From DASTEQ01 sp040905185 (lineage in GTDB: Bacteria > Chloroflexota > Limnocylindria > QHBO01): a stretch of 40,560 bases of DNA. Where the stretch lies: NCBI GenBank assembly GCA_040905185.1, contig JBBDRZ010000004.1:1-40560 (forward strand), read 5' to 3'. Below the pieces are notes generated by a model. That model saw nothing but the letters and a program-made list of their open reading frames with translations, did no database searches and had not been told where the DNA came from. Position numbers and translations under genes: made by a program. Below, piece after piece: positions 13,315 to 21,826 of this stretch (within the stretch, counting starts at the first letter, position 1; the number at the start of each line of letters is the position of its first letter).

Positions 13315-14189
13315 TGGCCGCCCGGGCCGGGGGGCTGACCCGCTGGGCCGCCCTGCGCCACGGGCTGACGTTGGCCGGCCTGCTCTACATCGCGGCGGTC
13401 TGGCTGCGGCTGGTTCCCTACGCCGAGCCGGTGCCCGCCTATGGACCGATGTTCGACGCGTACGGGATCTGGAACGCGTGGGACGGCGGCCTGTACGACA
13501 TCCCCTGGCTCGAATACGAGGCCTACGTCTACTCGCCGGCCTTCGCCCAGCTCCTCTATCCCCTGACGCTGCTCCCCTGGGAGGCGTTCGCGGCCCTGTG
13601 GACAGGCCTGGCGATCGGGATCCTGTTCTGGATGCGCGTGCCGTGGATGCTGGCCTTCCCCGGCGTGGTGGACGACATCCTGCGCGGCAACATCCATGTC
13701 TTCCTGGCCGGGGCGGTGTTCCTGGCGGTCCGGCGCCAGCCGCTGGGGGCGGGCGCGTGGGCCTTCCCGGTGTTGACCAAGGTGACCCCGGGGATCGGGA
13801 TCCTGTGGCACGCGGTACGCGGGGAGTGGCGGGGGGTGGTCATCGGGCTGGGGCTGACGGTGGGCATCGCGGCCGCATCGGTCCTGCTGGCGCCCGATCT
13901 GTGGGCGCAATGGATCGGTCTGCTGGTGGCCAACGCGGGTTCGGACCCGCGGATCCAGGTGGTTCCGCTGCCGTTGCTGGTCCGGCTGCCGGTGGCGCTG
14001 GCCGTGATCGTGGTGGCGGCCCGATGGGATCGGGCCTGGCTGCTGCCGATCGGCGCCATGCTGGCCCTGCCCAACGTGTGGACCAGCTCGCTCGCCCTGC
14101 TGGCCGCGGTCCCCGCCCTGTGGCTGGCCGAGCGGCAGAGTGCGGCCGCTAAAGCGGCGGATAAGCCGCCGGTACTGGCGCCCCACTAG
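13314..14189 (+). CDS. GT87-like polytopic glycosyltransferase (DUF2029)
   Basis: 291 residues with about eight membrane helices. The first loop after helix 1 has MFDAYGIWNAWDGGLYDIPW and YVYSPAFAQLLYPLTLLPWEAF, matching the GT87 pattern of an acidic loop followed by Y-x-Y-x-P. Later GNIHVFLAGAVFLAVRRQPLGAGAWAFPVLTKVTPG fits the family's K-P/T-P region. Such enzymes use polyprenyl-phosphate mannose or arabinose; the sugar here is unknown. Family members are usually 350-400 residues, so this is short. A related gene begins at 39734. Confidence 0.8.
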   Translation: MAARAGGLTRWAALRHGLTLAGLLYIAAVWLRLVPYAEPVPAYGPMFDAYGIWNAWDGGLYDIPWLEYEAYVYSPAFAQLLYPLTLLPWEAFAALWTGLAIGILFWMRVPWMLAFPGVVDDILRGNIHVFLAGAVFLAVRRQPLGAGAWAFPVLTKVTPGIGILWHAVRGEWRGVVIGLGLTVGIAAASVLLAPDLWAQWIGLLVANAGSDPRIQVVPLPLLVRLPVALAVIVVAARWDRAWLLPIGAMLALPNVWTSSLALLAAVPALWLAERQSAAAKAADKPPVLAPH

Positions 14190-14209
14190 TGTCACCGCAG
14201 CGCCGGCGA

Positions 14210-14215
14210 TAGACT
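14210..14215 (+). promoter_or_regulatory. -10 element TAGACT
   Basis: TAGACT upstream of the small gene at 14248, giving a leader of about 25-30 bases with a GGAG (14231-14234). No clear -35. Confidence 0.3.
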
Positions 14216-14247
14216 AACTGCCGGCCGATAGGAGAACCTGCCGACGT

Positions 14248-14454
14248 ATGACCAGCAAGCCTCGACCACCCCGGCGCGCGCGGCCTCGCCCATCCCACGC
14301 CGTCGCGAAGTTCGTGTCACCGTCGTTCCAGGCCTGGAGTGAAGCCCTGCGAAACGCGAACTTCCGCGCGGATCTCGAGGAAGGCCTGGAGGACACGAAG
14401 GCGGGCCGCACGCGGCCGTGGACAGAGATCCGGCGCCATACGCCGTCGAGCTGA
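14248..14454 (+). CDS. Small antitoxin-like protein
   Basis: 68 residues. A basic, Pro-rich start is followed by FQAWSEALRNANFRADLEEGLEDTKAGRTRPWTEIRRHTPSS. The last part resembles the C-terminal region of small antitoxins (acidic helix, then AGR-x-x-PW-x-E-[IV]). The next in-frame stretch encodes what looks like the second half of a RelE/ParE toxin, which supports the reading. No DNA-binding motif is clear. Could also be an unrelated small protein. Confidence 0.45.
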   Translation: MTSKPRPPRRARPRPSHAVAKFVSPSFQAWSEALRNANFRADLEEGLEDTKAGRTRPWTEIRRHTPSS

Positions 14455-14625
14455 CTGGCGGAGGATCCTGAACCCGACGGCCTGAGGAAGTTCGTCGCTC
14501 CGGCTGACTCGGGCTACTCCGGCTGTGTGATCTACGAGGCCGGCCCGTTCTGGATCGTGTACCAGCTGGTCGGCCCAGATCGGGTCATCGTGATCTCGAT
14601 CACCCGGAGCCGTGGCGGATGTAGG
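14455..14625 (+). pseudogene. Remnant of a RelE/ParE-type toxin
   Basis: Directly after the stop of the antitoxin-like gene and in the same frame, the sequence reads LAEDPEPDGLRKF, ... CVIYEAGPFWIVYQLVGPDRVIVISITRSRG. This matches the back half of RelE/ParE toxins (a helix end with AEDP-x-P, then paired strands WIVYQLV and VIVISI). The N-terminal helices and any ATG are missing (only GTG at 14527), and the frame then runs into the 3' end of the phosphoesterase gene. Probably a decayed toxin. Confidence 0.4.
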
Positions 14626-14654
14626 GGCCGCCGGCCGCCCGCCATGTGGCTCGC

Positions 14655-15599
14655 TCAGCGGCATGCTGCCGAGCCTGCGTCGGCAAAGCCCGTGTCAGAG
14701 GCAGCGACGAACTCCCAGTCGTAGCGGTCCGGGTGGAGGGTGAGCTTCAGGACCCCGTACGTCGAGTGGTCGCGAACGGCGCTGGTGGGGAGGGCGGTCC
14801 CGAACTCGTACAGCGACCGGCCACCGGTGCCGACCACGAACTCGACCATGCCGGGGCCGGCGGTGTTTCCCTCGGCGTCCATGGGTACGAACCGCTCGTA
14901 CAGGTGGTCATGGGCGGTGAGGACGAGGTCCGCCCCGGCGGCGTACAGGGTGCGCCAGAGCGTGTCGGTCCGGGGGTCGGATCCATGCTGTTCGCCAGAG
15001 CTCCAGCGCGGATGGTGCCAGTAGGCGAGGGTGCAGGCGGATTCGGCGTGTGCGGCGAGGTCGGCCAGGAGCCAGGCGGTCTGCGGGGAGTCGGGCCCGC
15101 AGCCGCCGACCTCCTCGCAGTTCGAGTTCAGGACGACGACGTGCCAAGACCCCACACCGTAGGAGTACCAGGCCTCGCCGGGGGTGCCCGCTGCGGTGCC
15201 GAAGTAGGCGAAGTAGGCGGCGGCCGCCTCGGTCTGGTAGTCGTGGTTGCCGGCGCTGGGGTAGGTGCGCGCCAAGTGGCGGCCCCAGGAGGGGTCGTAG
15301 CAGTCGGCGAACTCGGTGGCGGTGCCGTCGGGGTAGATGTTGTCGCCCAGGGTGAGGACCAGGCCCTCGAGGGTGTCCAAGAGCTCGGCGGTCAGCTCGT
15401 CCCCGGTGGAGTCGCAGGCGGCAATGTCGCCGGCGGCTAAAACGATTGGTGGCGGTGGCTCCCGAGCTATCGTGGGCTCGGGCGTCGGGCTGGGCGTGGG
15501 CGTCGGGCTGACCGACGGAGAGACCGATGCGGTGCACGCCACGAGCAGCAGGGCGGGCAGCGTCAAGCGATGGCTATTGAACGGTGACCGGGGCCTCAT
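14655..15599 (-). CDS. Secreted metallophosphoesterase lipoprotein
   Basis: 314 residues from ATG 15599. The signal is SHRLTLPALLLVAC with the lipobox Cys at 22, then a Ser/Pro/Thr-rich spacer. The calcineurin-like metal motifs are in order: AAGDIA (lacking the usual D-x-H but with GD), TLGDNIYPDG, AGNHDY, YWHHPRW and TAHDHLYERF, as in purple acid phosphatase-like enzymes. It would hydrolyse phosphate esters outside the membrane. Upstream in-frame residues from a TTG at 15638 would precede the signal and are rejected. Convergent with the toxin remnant. Confidence 0.88.
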   Translation of the reverse strand: MRPRSPFNSHRLTLPALLLVACTASVSPSVSPTPTPSPTPEPTIAREPPPPIVLAAGDIAACDSTGDELTAELLDTLEGLVLTLGDNIYPDGTATEFADCYDPSWGRHLARTYPSAGNHDYQTEAAAAYFAYFGTAAGTPGEAWYSYGVGSWHVVVLNSNCEEVGGCGPDSPQTAWLLADLAAHAESACTLAYWHHPRWSSGEQHGSDPRTDTLWRTLYAAGADLVLTAHDHLYERFVPMDAEGNTAGPGMVEFVVGTGGRSLYEFGTALPTSAVRDHSTYGVLKLTLHPDRYDWEFVAASDTGFADAGSAACR

Positions 15600-15711
15600 C
15601 CCGCGCGATTCGTCCGGAGCGGCGCTGCCAGATGGCAAGTACGTACGTAGCCAAGCTCAACTCTCGTCCGGGCAATTGACCGGAGGTCCTATCGACGTTG
15701 ACCACCATCGG

Positions 15712-15717
15712 TATACT
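15712..15717 (+). promoter_or_regulatory. -10 element before the sugar transferase gene
   Basis: TATACT, 34 bases before ATG 15752. A matching -35 at usual spacing is not evident (TTGACC occurs at 15676 and 15698, both at wrong distances). Likely the head of the 15752-20561 unit. Confidence 0.35.
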
Positions 15718-15751
15718 CGCACGCGGGCCGATCAACTTGTATTAGTAAGGG

Positions 15752-16423
15752 ATGGGTGTGGAGGAAATCTCCGAGCCTCGCGCGAGTGCGCGCCCAACCC
15801 CGCTTGTCTCGTCGGCTTATCCGCCTATCAAGCGCGCGATCGACCTTCTAGGTGCCACGACCATGCTGGTCGTGCTTTCGCCCATTTTCCTGATCATCGC
15901 GATCACCATCGTCATCGATGGAGGGCTGCCGATCATCTACCGATGCCAGCGGCTCGGCCGAGACGGCCGGCCCATCGAGGTGCTCAAGTTCCGCACGATG
16001 CACAACGGGAGCCACCACCACCTCGAGGAGCTGCTGACTGCCGACGAGGAACGCCGCCTGGAGTACGACATAAAGCGCAAGCTCAGGCACGACCCACGAC
16101 GAACACGGTTCGGCACCTTCCTGCGCCGATACTCCCTCGACGAGCTTCCGCAGCTGTGGAACGTGCTGATCGGGGAGATGAGCCTCATCGGTCCGCGCCC
16201 CTACATGCCCGACGAGCTGCGCGGCCGCCCTGAGGCGACCACGCTCCTGAGCGTGCGTCCCGGCATCACCGGCATGTGGCAGGTGAACGGGCGGTCTGAC
16301 CGCACTTTCGAGGAGCGCGTGGCGATGGAGGTCGACTACGTTCGGCGCGAAGGCTTCCGTCTAGACGCATCAATCGTGCTCCGTACCTTCGGCGCCGTTC
16401 TCTCCGGCAAAGGCGCCTACTAG
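15752..16423 (+). CDS. Initiating sugar-phosphate transferase (bacterial sugar transferase family)
   Basis: 223 residues. Loads the first sugar-1-phosphate onto undecaprenyl phosphate to start a repeat unit. It has one N-terminal membrane segment (about 36-57), KRAIDLLGA before it, the KFRTM motif (79-83), FLRRYSLDELPQLWNVLIGEMSLIGPRPYMPDE (catalytic-type Asp-Glu at 130-131) and PGITGMWQVNGRSDRTFEERVAMEVDYV. It lacks the large N-terminal membrane domain of WcaJ/WbaP, so it is the short PglC-like catalytic form. The sugar cannot be told. First gene of the plus-strand unit. Confidence 0.92.
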   Translation: MGVEEISEPRASARPTPLVSSAYPPIKRAIDLLGATTMLVVLSPIFLIIAITIVIDGGLPIIYRCQRLGRDGRPIEVLKFRTMHNGSHHHLEELLTADEERRLEYDIKRKLRHDPRRTRFGTFLRRYSLDELPQLWNVLIGEMSLIGPRPYMPDELRGRPEATTLLSVRPGITGMWQVNGRSDRTFEERVAMEVDYVRREGFRLDASIVLRTFGAVLSGKGAY

Positions 16424-16463
16424 GCTCAGCGGGGCCCGCCCCGGCCAGAATCATCCGCGGACG

Positions 16464-17969
16464 GTGTGCGACGATGCGCGCGCCGTGGAGCGCCGGCCGT
16501 CCTACCTTGCCGCCTTTGGTTGGATCGTCGCCGGGGTCACCGGCGCGGTCCTGGCCGCCGTGGTCGTCGACCGGCTGGCTCTACAGCCATCGGAGTTCGT
16601 GGCGTCGGCCGCGGCCGCAGCAGTCCTGGCGCTCGTCTTCGCCCGCCGCCCGGCCGATGGGATAGGCGCCTTCCTCCTGTTCCTCCTCTTCGCCGATAAC
16701 TGGGAGTACTGGCTGGGTCTCGACCTCCGCCTCGCGGATGAGGGCGCGGTGGTCCTGTTTGGGATGGTGGGGCTGCTGAGCCGATACGTCCCGAGCCACC
16801 GGCCACGATTCGGGCTCAAGGAGGCAGCGCTTGCGGTTGTGCTGGCCACGGGGGTCGCGTCGAGCGTCATCAACGACGTGCCGCTCAGCGTATGGGGGCC
16901 GGCGACCATTCTGCTGTTCAAGGCGATCGTCTTCTTCTACCTCGTTTCGTGGCTGCGCCTGTCCATCGAGGACGTCGAGCGCGTTGGCCTCGTCATCGGC
17001 TCCGTCGCGCTTGTGATCCTGGGTCTGGGTTTCGTCGAATTCTTCGACCCACCACGCTTCCAGCAGTTCTTCGGACTGCCGCCCCTTGAGCAGGAGCGCG
17101 GCGACATCACCGTGACCCGATCCCTCTTCTTGCATCCCTCCCTCTATGGCTGGCTTACGGTATCCGTGAGCCTGTTCCTGTACGCGCGCTTCATCGTGAT
17201 CCGCAGCTGGTGGGCGCTTCCGCTGGCACTGCTGTTCAACGTCGGGACGATCCTCTCCACGCGGCGGACGCCACTCATCGGCTTAGTTGCGGCGCTGGCG
17301 GTGGGGTTGATGTGGCAGGTGCGGCGGTGGGCGTCCGCGCGGACTCTGATCACGGTCTGGGCGCCCGTGGCCGGGGCGGTCCTAGTCCTTGTCCTGGTCT
17401 TCCTCCCGGCTCTGGCCCGGATATACGATTACACGACGGAGGAGTACGCCGCTCCTCCGCACGTAATCGACGAAATCCTCTCGCCCAACCCCGACGCCGC
17501 TGTCATCGCGACGGCACAACCACGCATTGCGCTGTACGTCGGGTCCGTCGCCATTGCGCGCGACCACGTCCCGCTGGGTGCTGGGCTGGGCCGATATGGC
17601 AGTCACATGAGCCGGGTGGAATACAGCCCGGTATACGGGCAGTACGGCCTGGATCAGGTCACGGGACTGCAGCCGACAGACGGTAGCGCCATAACCGACA
17701 CGTTCTGGCCCATGCTCCTGGGCGAGACTGGCATTATTGGGATGATCGCCTTCGGCGTGTTCATTGGTGCGCTCTTCGTGGAGCTGTGGCAGGGCGCGGG
17801 AGATGGCGGAATCCCGCGTTCGCGAGTCCTCGCGCTGGGAGCCCTCCTGTTGTTCGTAGAATCCCTTGTCGGATCGTCCTCATCCGCGACATACGTGGCC
17901 CCTCCGGTCGCGTACTTCCTTTTCGCGGCGGTCGGCGCGAGTCTGGCAGTATCGGCCCGGAGACCATGA
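16464..17969 (+). CDS. O-antigen polymerase/ligase-like membrane protein (first of three)
   Basis: 501 residues from GTG 16464, with about 11-12 helices. A large outside loop precedes the last helices. Motifs: STRRTPLIGLVAAL (the R-x-x-x-x-G helix typical of Wzy/WaaL) and PLGAGLGRYGSHMSRVE in the big loop, then DTFWPMLLGETGIIGMIAFGVFIG. Such proteins polymerise or ligate lipid-linked glycans. The last four bases overlap the gmd ATG. Whether it is a polymerase or a ligase cannot be decided. Confidence 0.85.
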   Translation: MCDDARAVERRPSYLAAFGWIVAGVTGAVLAAVVVDRLALQPSEFVASAAAAAVLALVFARRPADGIGAFLLFLLFADNWEYWLGLDLRLADEGAVVLFGMVGLLSRYVPSHRPRFGLKEAALAVVLATGVASSVINDVPLSVWGPATILLFKAIVFFYLVSWLRLSIEDVERVGLVIGSVALVILGLGFVEFFDPPRFQQFFGLPPLEQERGDITVTRSLFLHPSLYGWLTVSVSLFLYARFIVIRSWWALPLALLFNVGTILSTRRTPLIGLVAALAVGLMWQVRRWASARTLITVWAPVAGAVLVLVLVFLPALARIYDYTTEEYAAPPHVIDEILSPNPDAAVIATAQPRIALYVGSVAIARDHVPLGAGLGRYGSHMSRVEYSPVYGQYGLDQVTGLQPTDGSAITDTFWPMLLGETGIIGMIAFGVFIGALFVELWQGAGDGGIPRSRVLALGALLLFVESLVGSSSSATYVAPPVAYFLFAAVGASLAVSARRP

Positions 17970-18994
17970 CTCCTCGTGCTTTGATCACTGGCATCACCGG
18001 CCAGGACGGCTCTTACCTCGCCGAGCTCCTCCTCGAGAAGGGCTACGAGGTCCATGGCCTCATCAGGCGTTCGAGCCAGTTCAACACGGGCCGAATCGAC
18101 CATCTGTACCACGACCCCCACGAGGAACCGTCTCGGCTGCACCTGCACTACGCGGACCTGACCGACAGTTCGAGCCTCATTGGGCAGCTGCATGCCATCA
18201 AGCCCTCTGAGGTCTACAACCTCGGGGCTCAGAGCCATGTCAAGGTCAGCTTCGAGTTGCCCGAGTTCACCGCTGACACGGCTGCGATGGGGACGCTCCG
18301 GATGCTTGAGGCTGTCCGAACCGCCGACTGGCCGATCCGCTTCTATCAGGCCGGCAGCTCGGAGATGTACGGGAGGTCGCTCGAGACGCCGCAGACCGAG
18401 CGAACGCCGTTCAACCCGCGCTCGCCATACGCGGTCTCGAAGGTCTTCGCTCATTTCATGACTATCGACTATCGCGAGGCCTACGGTCTCCACGCGAGCA
18501 ACGGGATCCTCTTCAACCACGAGTCGCCGCGGCGAGGAGGAACGTTCGTGACCCGCAAAGTGACGCGTGGGATCGCGGGCATCCTCGCCGGTACGCAGGA
18601 GCACCTGTTCCTTGGCAATCTCGACGCGAAGCGCGATTGGGGATACGCCAAGGAGTACGTCGAGGCGATGTGGCGCATGCTCCAGCAATCCGAGCCAGAT
18701 GACTACGTCATCGCGACCGGGGAGACGCACAGCGTCCGGGAGCTCTGCGAGGTTGCATTCGAGCTGGTGGGGCTCGACTGGGAAGCGTACGTGCGAGTCG
18801 ATGAAGCGTATTTCCGGCCGACCGAGGTCGATGAGCTGTGCGGCGATCCGGCGAAAGCGCGCAGGGTGCTTGGATGGGAGCCCGCCGTGCGCTTTCATGA
18901 GCTCGTGCGGATCATGCTCATGGCGGATCTTGCAGACGCCCAGGTCAGCCCTGAGCGGCACATCGTCCAGGCCATTGTCCAAGATCGACCGTGA
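17966..18994 (+). CDS. gmd: GDP-mannose 4,6-dehydratase
   Basis: 342 residues from ATG 17966. Converts GDP-D-mannose to GDP-4-keto-6-deoxy-mannose, the first step to GDP-L-fucose. The Rossmann motif is GITGQDGSY (9-17). GLIRRSSQFNTGRIDHL matches the family's NADP-binding RRSS. The catalytic region is GSSEMYG (130-136) and Y155-x-x-x-K159 (PYAVSK), and NHESPRRGGTFVTRKVT is the signature loop for GDP-mannose. The ATG overlaps the previous stop (ATGA), and the product feeds the fucose synthase two genes downstream. Confidence 0.95.
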   Translation: MTPRALITGITGQDGSYLAELLLEKGYEVHGLIRRSSQFNTGRIDHLYHDPHEEPSRLHLHYADLTDSSSLIGQLHAIKPSEVYNLGAQSHVKVSFELPEFTADTAAMGTLRMLEAVRTADWPIRFYQAGSSEMYGRSLETPQTERTPFNPRSPYAVSKVFAHFMTIDYREAYGLHASNGILFNHESPRRGGTFVTRKVTRGIAGILAGTQEHLFLGNLDAKRDWGYAKEYVEAMWRMLQQSEPDDYVIATGETHSVRELCEVAFELVGLDWEAYVRVDEAYFRPTEVDELCGDPAKARRVLGWEPAVRFHELVRIMLMADLADAQVSPERHIVQAIVQDRP

Positions 18995-19626
18995 GCCTGC
19001 GGAGTCACGCCGCTGAGTGGACGAAGTATGTGCTCACCCTAACGGTCGTTCCGATCCAGCGGGGGCGAGCACGCCGCCTGCAATCCATGAGCCCGCTTCG
19101 GCTGCACCTCGGATCGGGGAACAACCGCTTGGCGGGATGGGTGAACGTGGATTTCCTTCGGCCTGGCCGAATGCTTGATCTCTACTGGGACTTGAGACGC
19201 CCGCTGCCGTTCTCGGACGAGTCAGTATCCGCGATCTTCGCCGAGCACGTGCTCGAGCACCTACCGTTCGCAGCTGGCGTCGGACTCCTCCGAGAGTGCC
19301 GGCGCGTGATGCGGACCGATGGAATCGTGCGGCTGGGTGTTCCCGACCTCGATCGGTATGTCGCCTCGTATCTCGGCCGTGATGACATCATCGATCGAGT
19401 CCGCCCGGGGCGGCCCACTCGAGCGCTCGCTCTGGGTGAACCGTTCTTCCTCGACGGTCATCGGTGCATGTACGACTTCGAAACCATGGAGCGCGCCCTG
19501 CACGAGGCGGGGTTTACCCACGTGGAGCACAGCCGATTTGGAGCGGGCCGGCTCCAACCCAGCCCTGACTCAATGGCGCGGCGCGACGAGACGATGTATG
19601 TCGAAGCCTGGAGCGCAGACGGATGA
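18991..19626 (+). CDS. SAM-dependent methyltransferase, class I-like
   Basis: 211 residues from GTG 18991, overlapping the gmd stop by four bases. Motif I is LRLHLGSGNNRLAGWVNVD (Gly-Ser-Gly at 41-43); the middle has FAEHVLEHLPFAAGVGLLRECRRVMRTDGIVRLGVPDLDRYV. This is the type found in polysaccharide clusters beside GT genes, probably methylating a sugar or the glycan. An internal ATG (Met33, MSPLRLHL) would remove a basic extension. Sits between gmd and the fucose synthase gene. Confidence 0.8.
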   Translation: MSLRSHAAEWTKYVLTLTVVPIQRGRARRLQSMSPLRLHLGSGNNRLAGWVNVDFLRPGRMLDLYWDLRRPLPFSDESVSAIFAEHVLEHLPFAAGVGLLRECRRVMRTDGIVRLGVPDLDRYVASYLGRDDIIDRVRPGRPTRALALGEPFFLDGHRCMYDFETMERALHEAGFTHVEHSRFGAGRLQPSPDSMARRDETMYVEAWSADG

Positions 19627-20561
19627 GTAGCTCCTGGGTCCGTCGTCGGGTGATGGTGACCGGGGGAGGCGGATTCCTCGGCTCATCGGTCGTGAAACGG
19701 CTCCAACAGGCTGGCGCTGCTGACATCTTCGTCCCACGTAGCCGCGACTACGATCTGCGGACGAGAGAAGGGGTCGACCGTGCGTTGGCCGATGGCAAAC
19801 CAGATCTCATAATCCATCTGGCGGCGGTCGTTGGCGGCATCGGCGCTAACCGCGAGAATCCCGGCCGCTTCTTCTACGAGAACGCGGCGATGGGGATCGA
19901 GCTCATGGAGCGCTCCCGCCGTGCCGGCGTGGGGAAGTTCGTCCAGATCGGGACGGTGTGCTCGTACCCGAAGTTCACGCCGGTGCCGTTCCGGGAGGAC
20001 GACCTCTGGAACGGCTACCCCGAGGAGAGCAACGCGCCGTATGGCGTCGCGAAGAAGATGCTCCTCGTTCAGGGCCAAGCCTACCGGCAGCAGTACGGCT
20101 TCAACGTCATACACCTTATCCCCGTGAACCTCTATGGCCCTGGCGATAACTTCAATCCCGCGTCCTCGCACGTCATCCCAGCGCTCATCAAAAAGTGCGT
20201 CGATGCCCGTAAAGCCGGTGAACGACGCATCGACGTGTGGGGGACAGGCTCCGCGTCACGTGAGTTCCTTTATGTGGACGATGCAGCCGACGGGATTGTG
20301 CTGGGGGCCGAGCGCTACGACGACGCGGACCCAGTGAACCTCGGCGTCGGCCGCGAGATCACAATCCGCGACCTGGCACAGCTCATCGCCCACCTCACGA
20401 GATTCGAAGGCGAATTTCGATGGGACACATCCAAGCCGGACGGCCAGCCCAGACGGGCACTTGATACCAGCCGCGCACGGGAGCGCTTCGGCTTCGTCGC
20501 GACGACCGGCTTCGAGGATGGGCTCCGACGGACGATCGAGTGGTACGAAGGCCGCCACTAA
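19623..20561 (+). CDS. fcl: GDP-L-fucose synthase
   Basis: 312 residues. Epimerises and reduces GDP-4-keto-6-deoxy-mannose to GDP-L-fucose with NADPH. It has the nucleotide motif TGGGGFLG (13-20), AAVVGGIGANRENPGRF, the active-site segment GTVCSYPKFTP (110-120), Y140-x-x-x-K144 and NLYGPGDNFNPASSHVIPAL containing the family's His. The Ser that normally starts the SSCIYP motif is Thr111 here; the Cys is kept (113). Four-base overlap with the methyltransferase gene. Last gene of this unit, facing the GT4 gene on the other strand. Confidence 0.93.
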   Translation: MSSSWVRRRVMVTGGGGFLGSSVVKRLQQAGAADIFVPRSRDYDLRTREGVDRALADGKPDLIIHLAAVVGGIGANRENPGRFFYENAAMGIELMERSRRAGVGKFVQIGTVCSYPKFTPVPFREDDLWNGYPEESNAPYGVAKKMLLVQGQAYRQQYGFNVIHLIPVNLYGPGDNFNPASSHVIPALIKKCVDARKAGERRIDVWGTGSASREFLYVDDAADGIVLGAERYDDADPVNLGVGREITIRDLAQLIAHLTRFEGEFRWDTSKPDGQPRRALDTSRARERFGFVATTGFEDGLRRTIEWYEGRH

Positions 20562-20599
20562 GCCACATTGCACTGGACTTCGGCGTCACTGGCTCCCAG

Positions 20600-21826
20600 C
20601 TAGCTGCGCTCGCTAGGGCTGAGCGTTAACTCGAGCAGACGGTCGATCCGCGCAAATGCGCTCGCCAGATCCAGCGAGGATTCGGCGTATCGCCGACCGG
20701 CCATGCCCAGGCTTCCGGCCCATTTGGCATCCTCACCTATGCGCGCCACCGCCCGGTTCAGCTCATCTGGGTCCCCGACGGGCACAACGAACCCTCCACC
20801 CGAGCGCACGACCTCGCGTGCTGTTGAGCCGTCGGGAGGCACAGCGGCGACGATTGGTCGGCCTGCCGCGAAATACGAGGTGAGCTTGCTGGGCAGCGAC
20901 ATGTCGATCACCGTGCTCCTCTCGCTAACGAGCAGCACGTCCGCTGCATTGAGGACGTTAGCGAGTTCGTCCTGATGCTGGAGTGGTAGGAAGCGGAGTC
21001 GCTTGACCCCGCGCGCCATGGTTTCGAGCGCCTGCCTCTGGCTTCCCTCGCCCATAAGCACGAAAACGACTGGTGCAGCAAGCGCATCGGCGCCTCGTGC
21101 CGCGTCGACCACTTGCTCGAGGCCCTGCTTGAGCCCCATGTTTCCCGCATGAAGCACGACCGTCCGATCGGCCGGCCATCCCAGACGCTCCTTAGTCGCC
21201 GCTCGGCTGGTGGTCGGCGCTGCAAGATGCGACCAGTTCGGGAAATCCAAAATCCGGCTGTCCTCGACTCCAACTTCTCGCAGGTAGCGGCGGAAGTCTG
21301 CTGACGCGATTGCCACCGTCCTTGCGCTCGCGGCCGCCCATCGCTCCAGCCTGGCGGTAGCTCCCACCACCCGCTTCCCGCCACCGATTCCGCTCTGTCG
21401 CGCCGCCGGCGCCATCAGGTCCTGAACGATCAAGCCATACGGCGCGTGCGCGCGAACCCCGTAGTAGCGAGCGAGAAGCCCTCCGCCGAGGCTCGGGATG
21501 ACGCCGAAGACGACGTCCGGCCGCTCGGGCCGCGAGAGGGCACCGTGAAGCAGAAAGGTCCCTTCGTAGACCGCGCGCCTCATGGCCGACTGAAACTTCG
21601 GAACGTAGTGACGACGACGCAGGACCCGCACGCCGTTTCGCATTTCGGAGGCCCGCAGGCGCCGCTCGCCGGGTTCGAACCGCCACGCCGGGTAATGAGA
21701 GAAGCCGGTGATGACAGTCGTACTGTGGCCGCTCGCCGCGAGGTGCTCTGCCATATCAGTGGTGTAGGGCGCGATACCGGTTGTCTCGGGGCGGTAGTTA
21801 ATCCCGATGATCAGGACGTTCGCCAT
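20600..21826 (-). CDS. GT4 glycosyltransferase (WcaI/WbuB-like)
   Basis: 408 residues. The start MANVLIIGINYRPETTGIAPYTTDMAEHLAASGH is characteristic of the WcaI/WbuB group. The donor half has VVLHAGNMGLKQGLEQVVDA, FVLMGEGSQRQAL and a later DMSLPSKLTSYFAAGRPIVA. Members of this group add fucose or an N-acetylated sugar in colanic acid and O-antigen synthesis, which would suit the neighbouring GDP-fucose genes. Last gene of the 25847-20600 unit; its ATG shares one base with the previous stop. Confidence 0.9.
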   Translation of the reverse strand: MANVLIIGINYRPETTGIAPYTTDMAEHLAASGHSTTVITGFSHYPAWRFEPGERRLRASEMRNGVRVLRRRHYVPKFQSAMRRAVYEGTFLLHGALSRPERPDVVFGVIPSLGGGLLARYYGVRAHAPYGLIVQDLMAPAARQSGIGGGKRVVGATARLERWAAASARTVAIASADFRRYLREVGVEDSRILDFPNWSHLAAPTTSRAATKERLGWPADRTVVLHAGNMGLKQGLEQVVDAARGADALAAPVVFVLMGEGSQRQALETMARGVKRLRFLPLQHQDELANVLNAADVLLVSERSTVIDMSLPSKLTSYFAAGRPIVAAVPPDGSTAREVVRSGGGFVVPVGDPDELNRAVARIGEDAKWAGSLGMAGRRYAESSLDLASAFARIDRLLELTLSPSERS

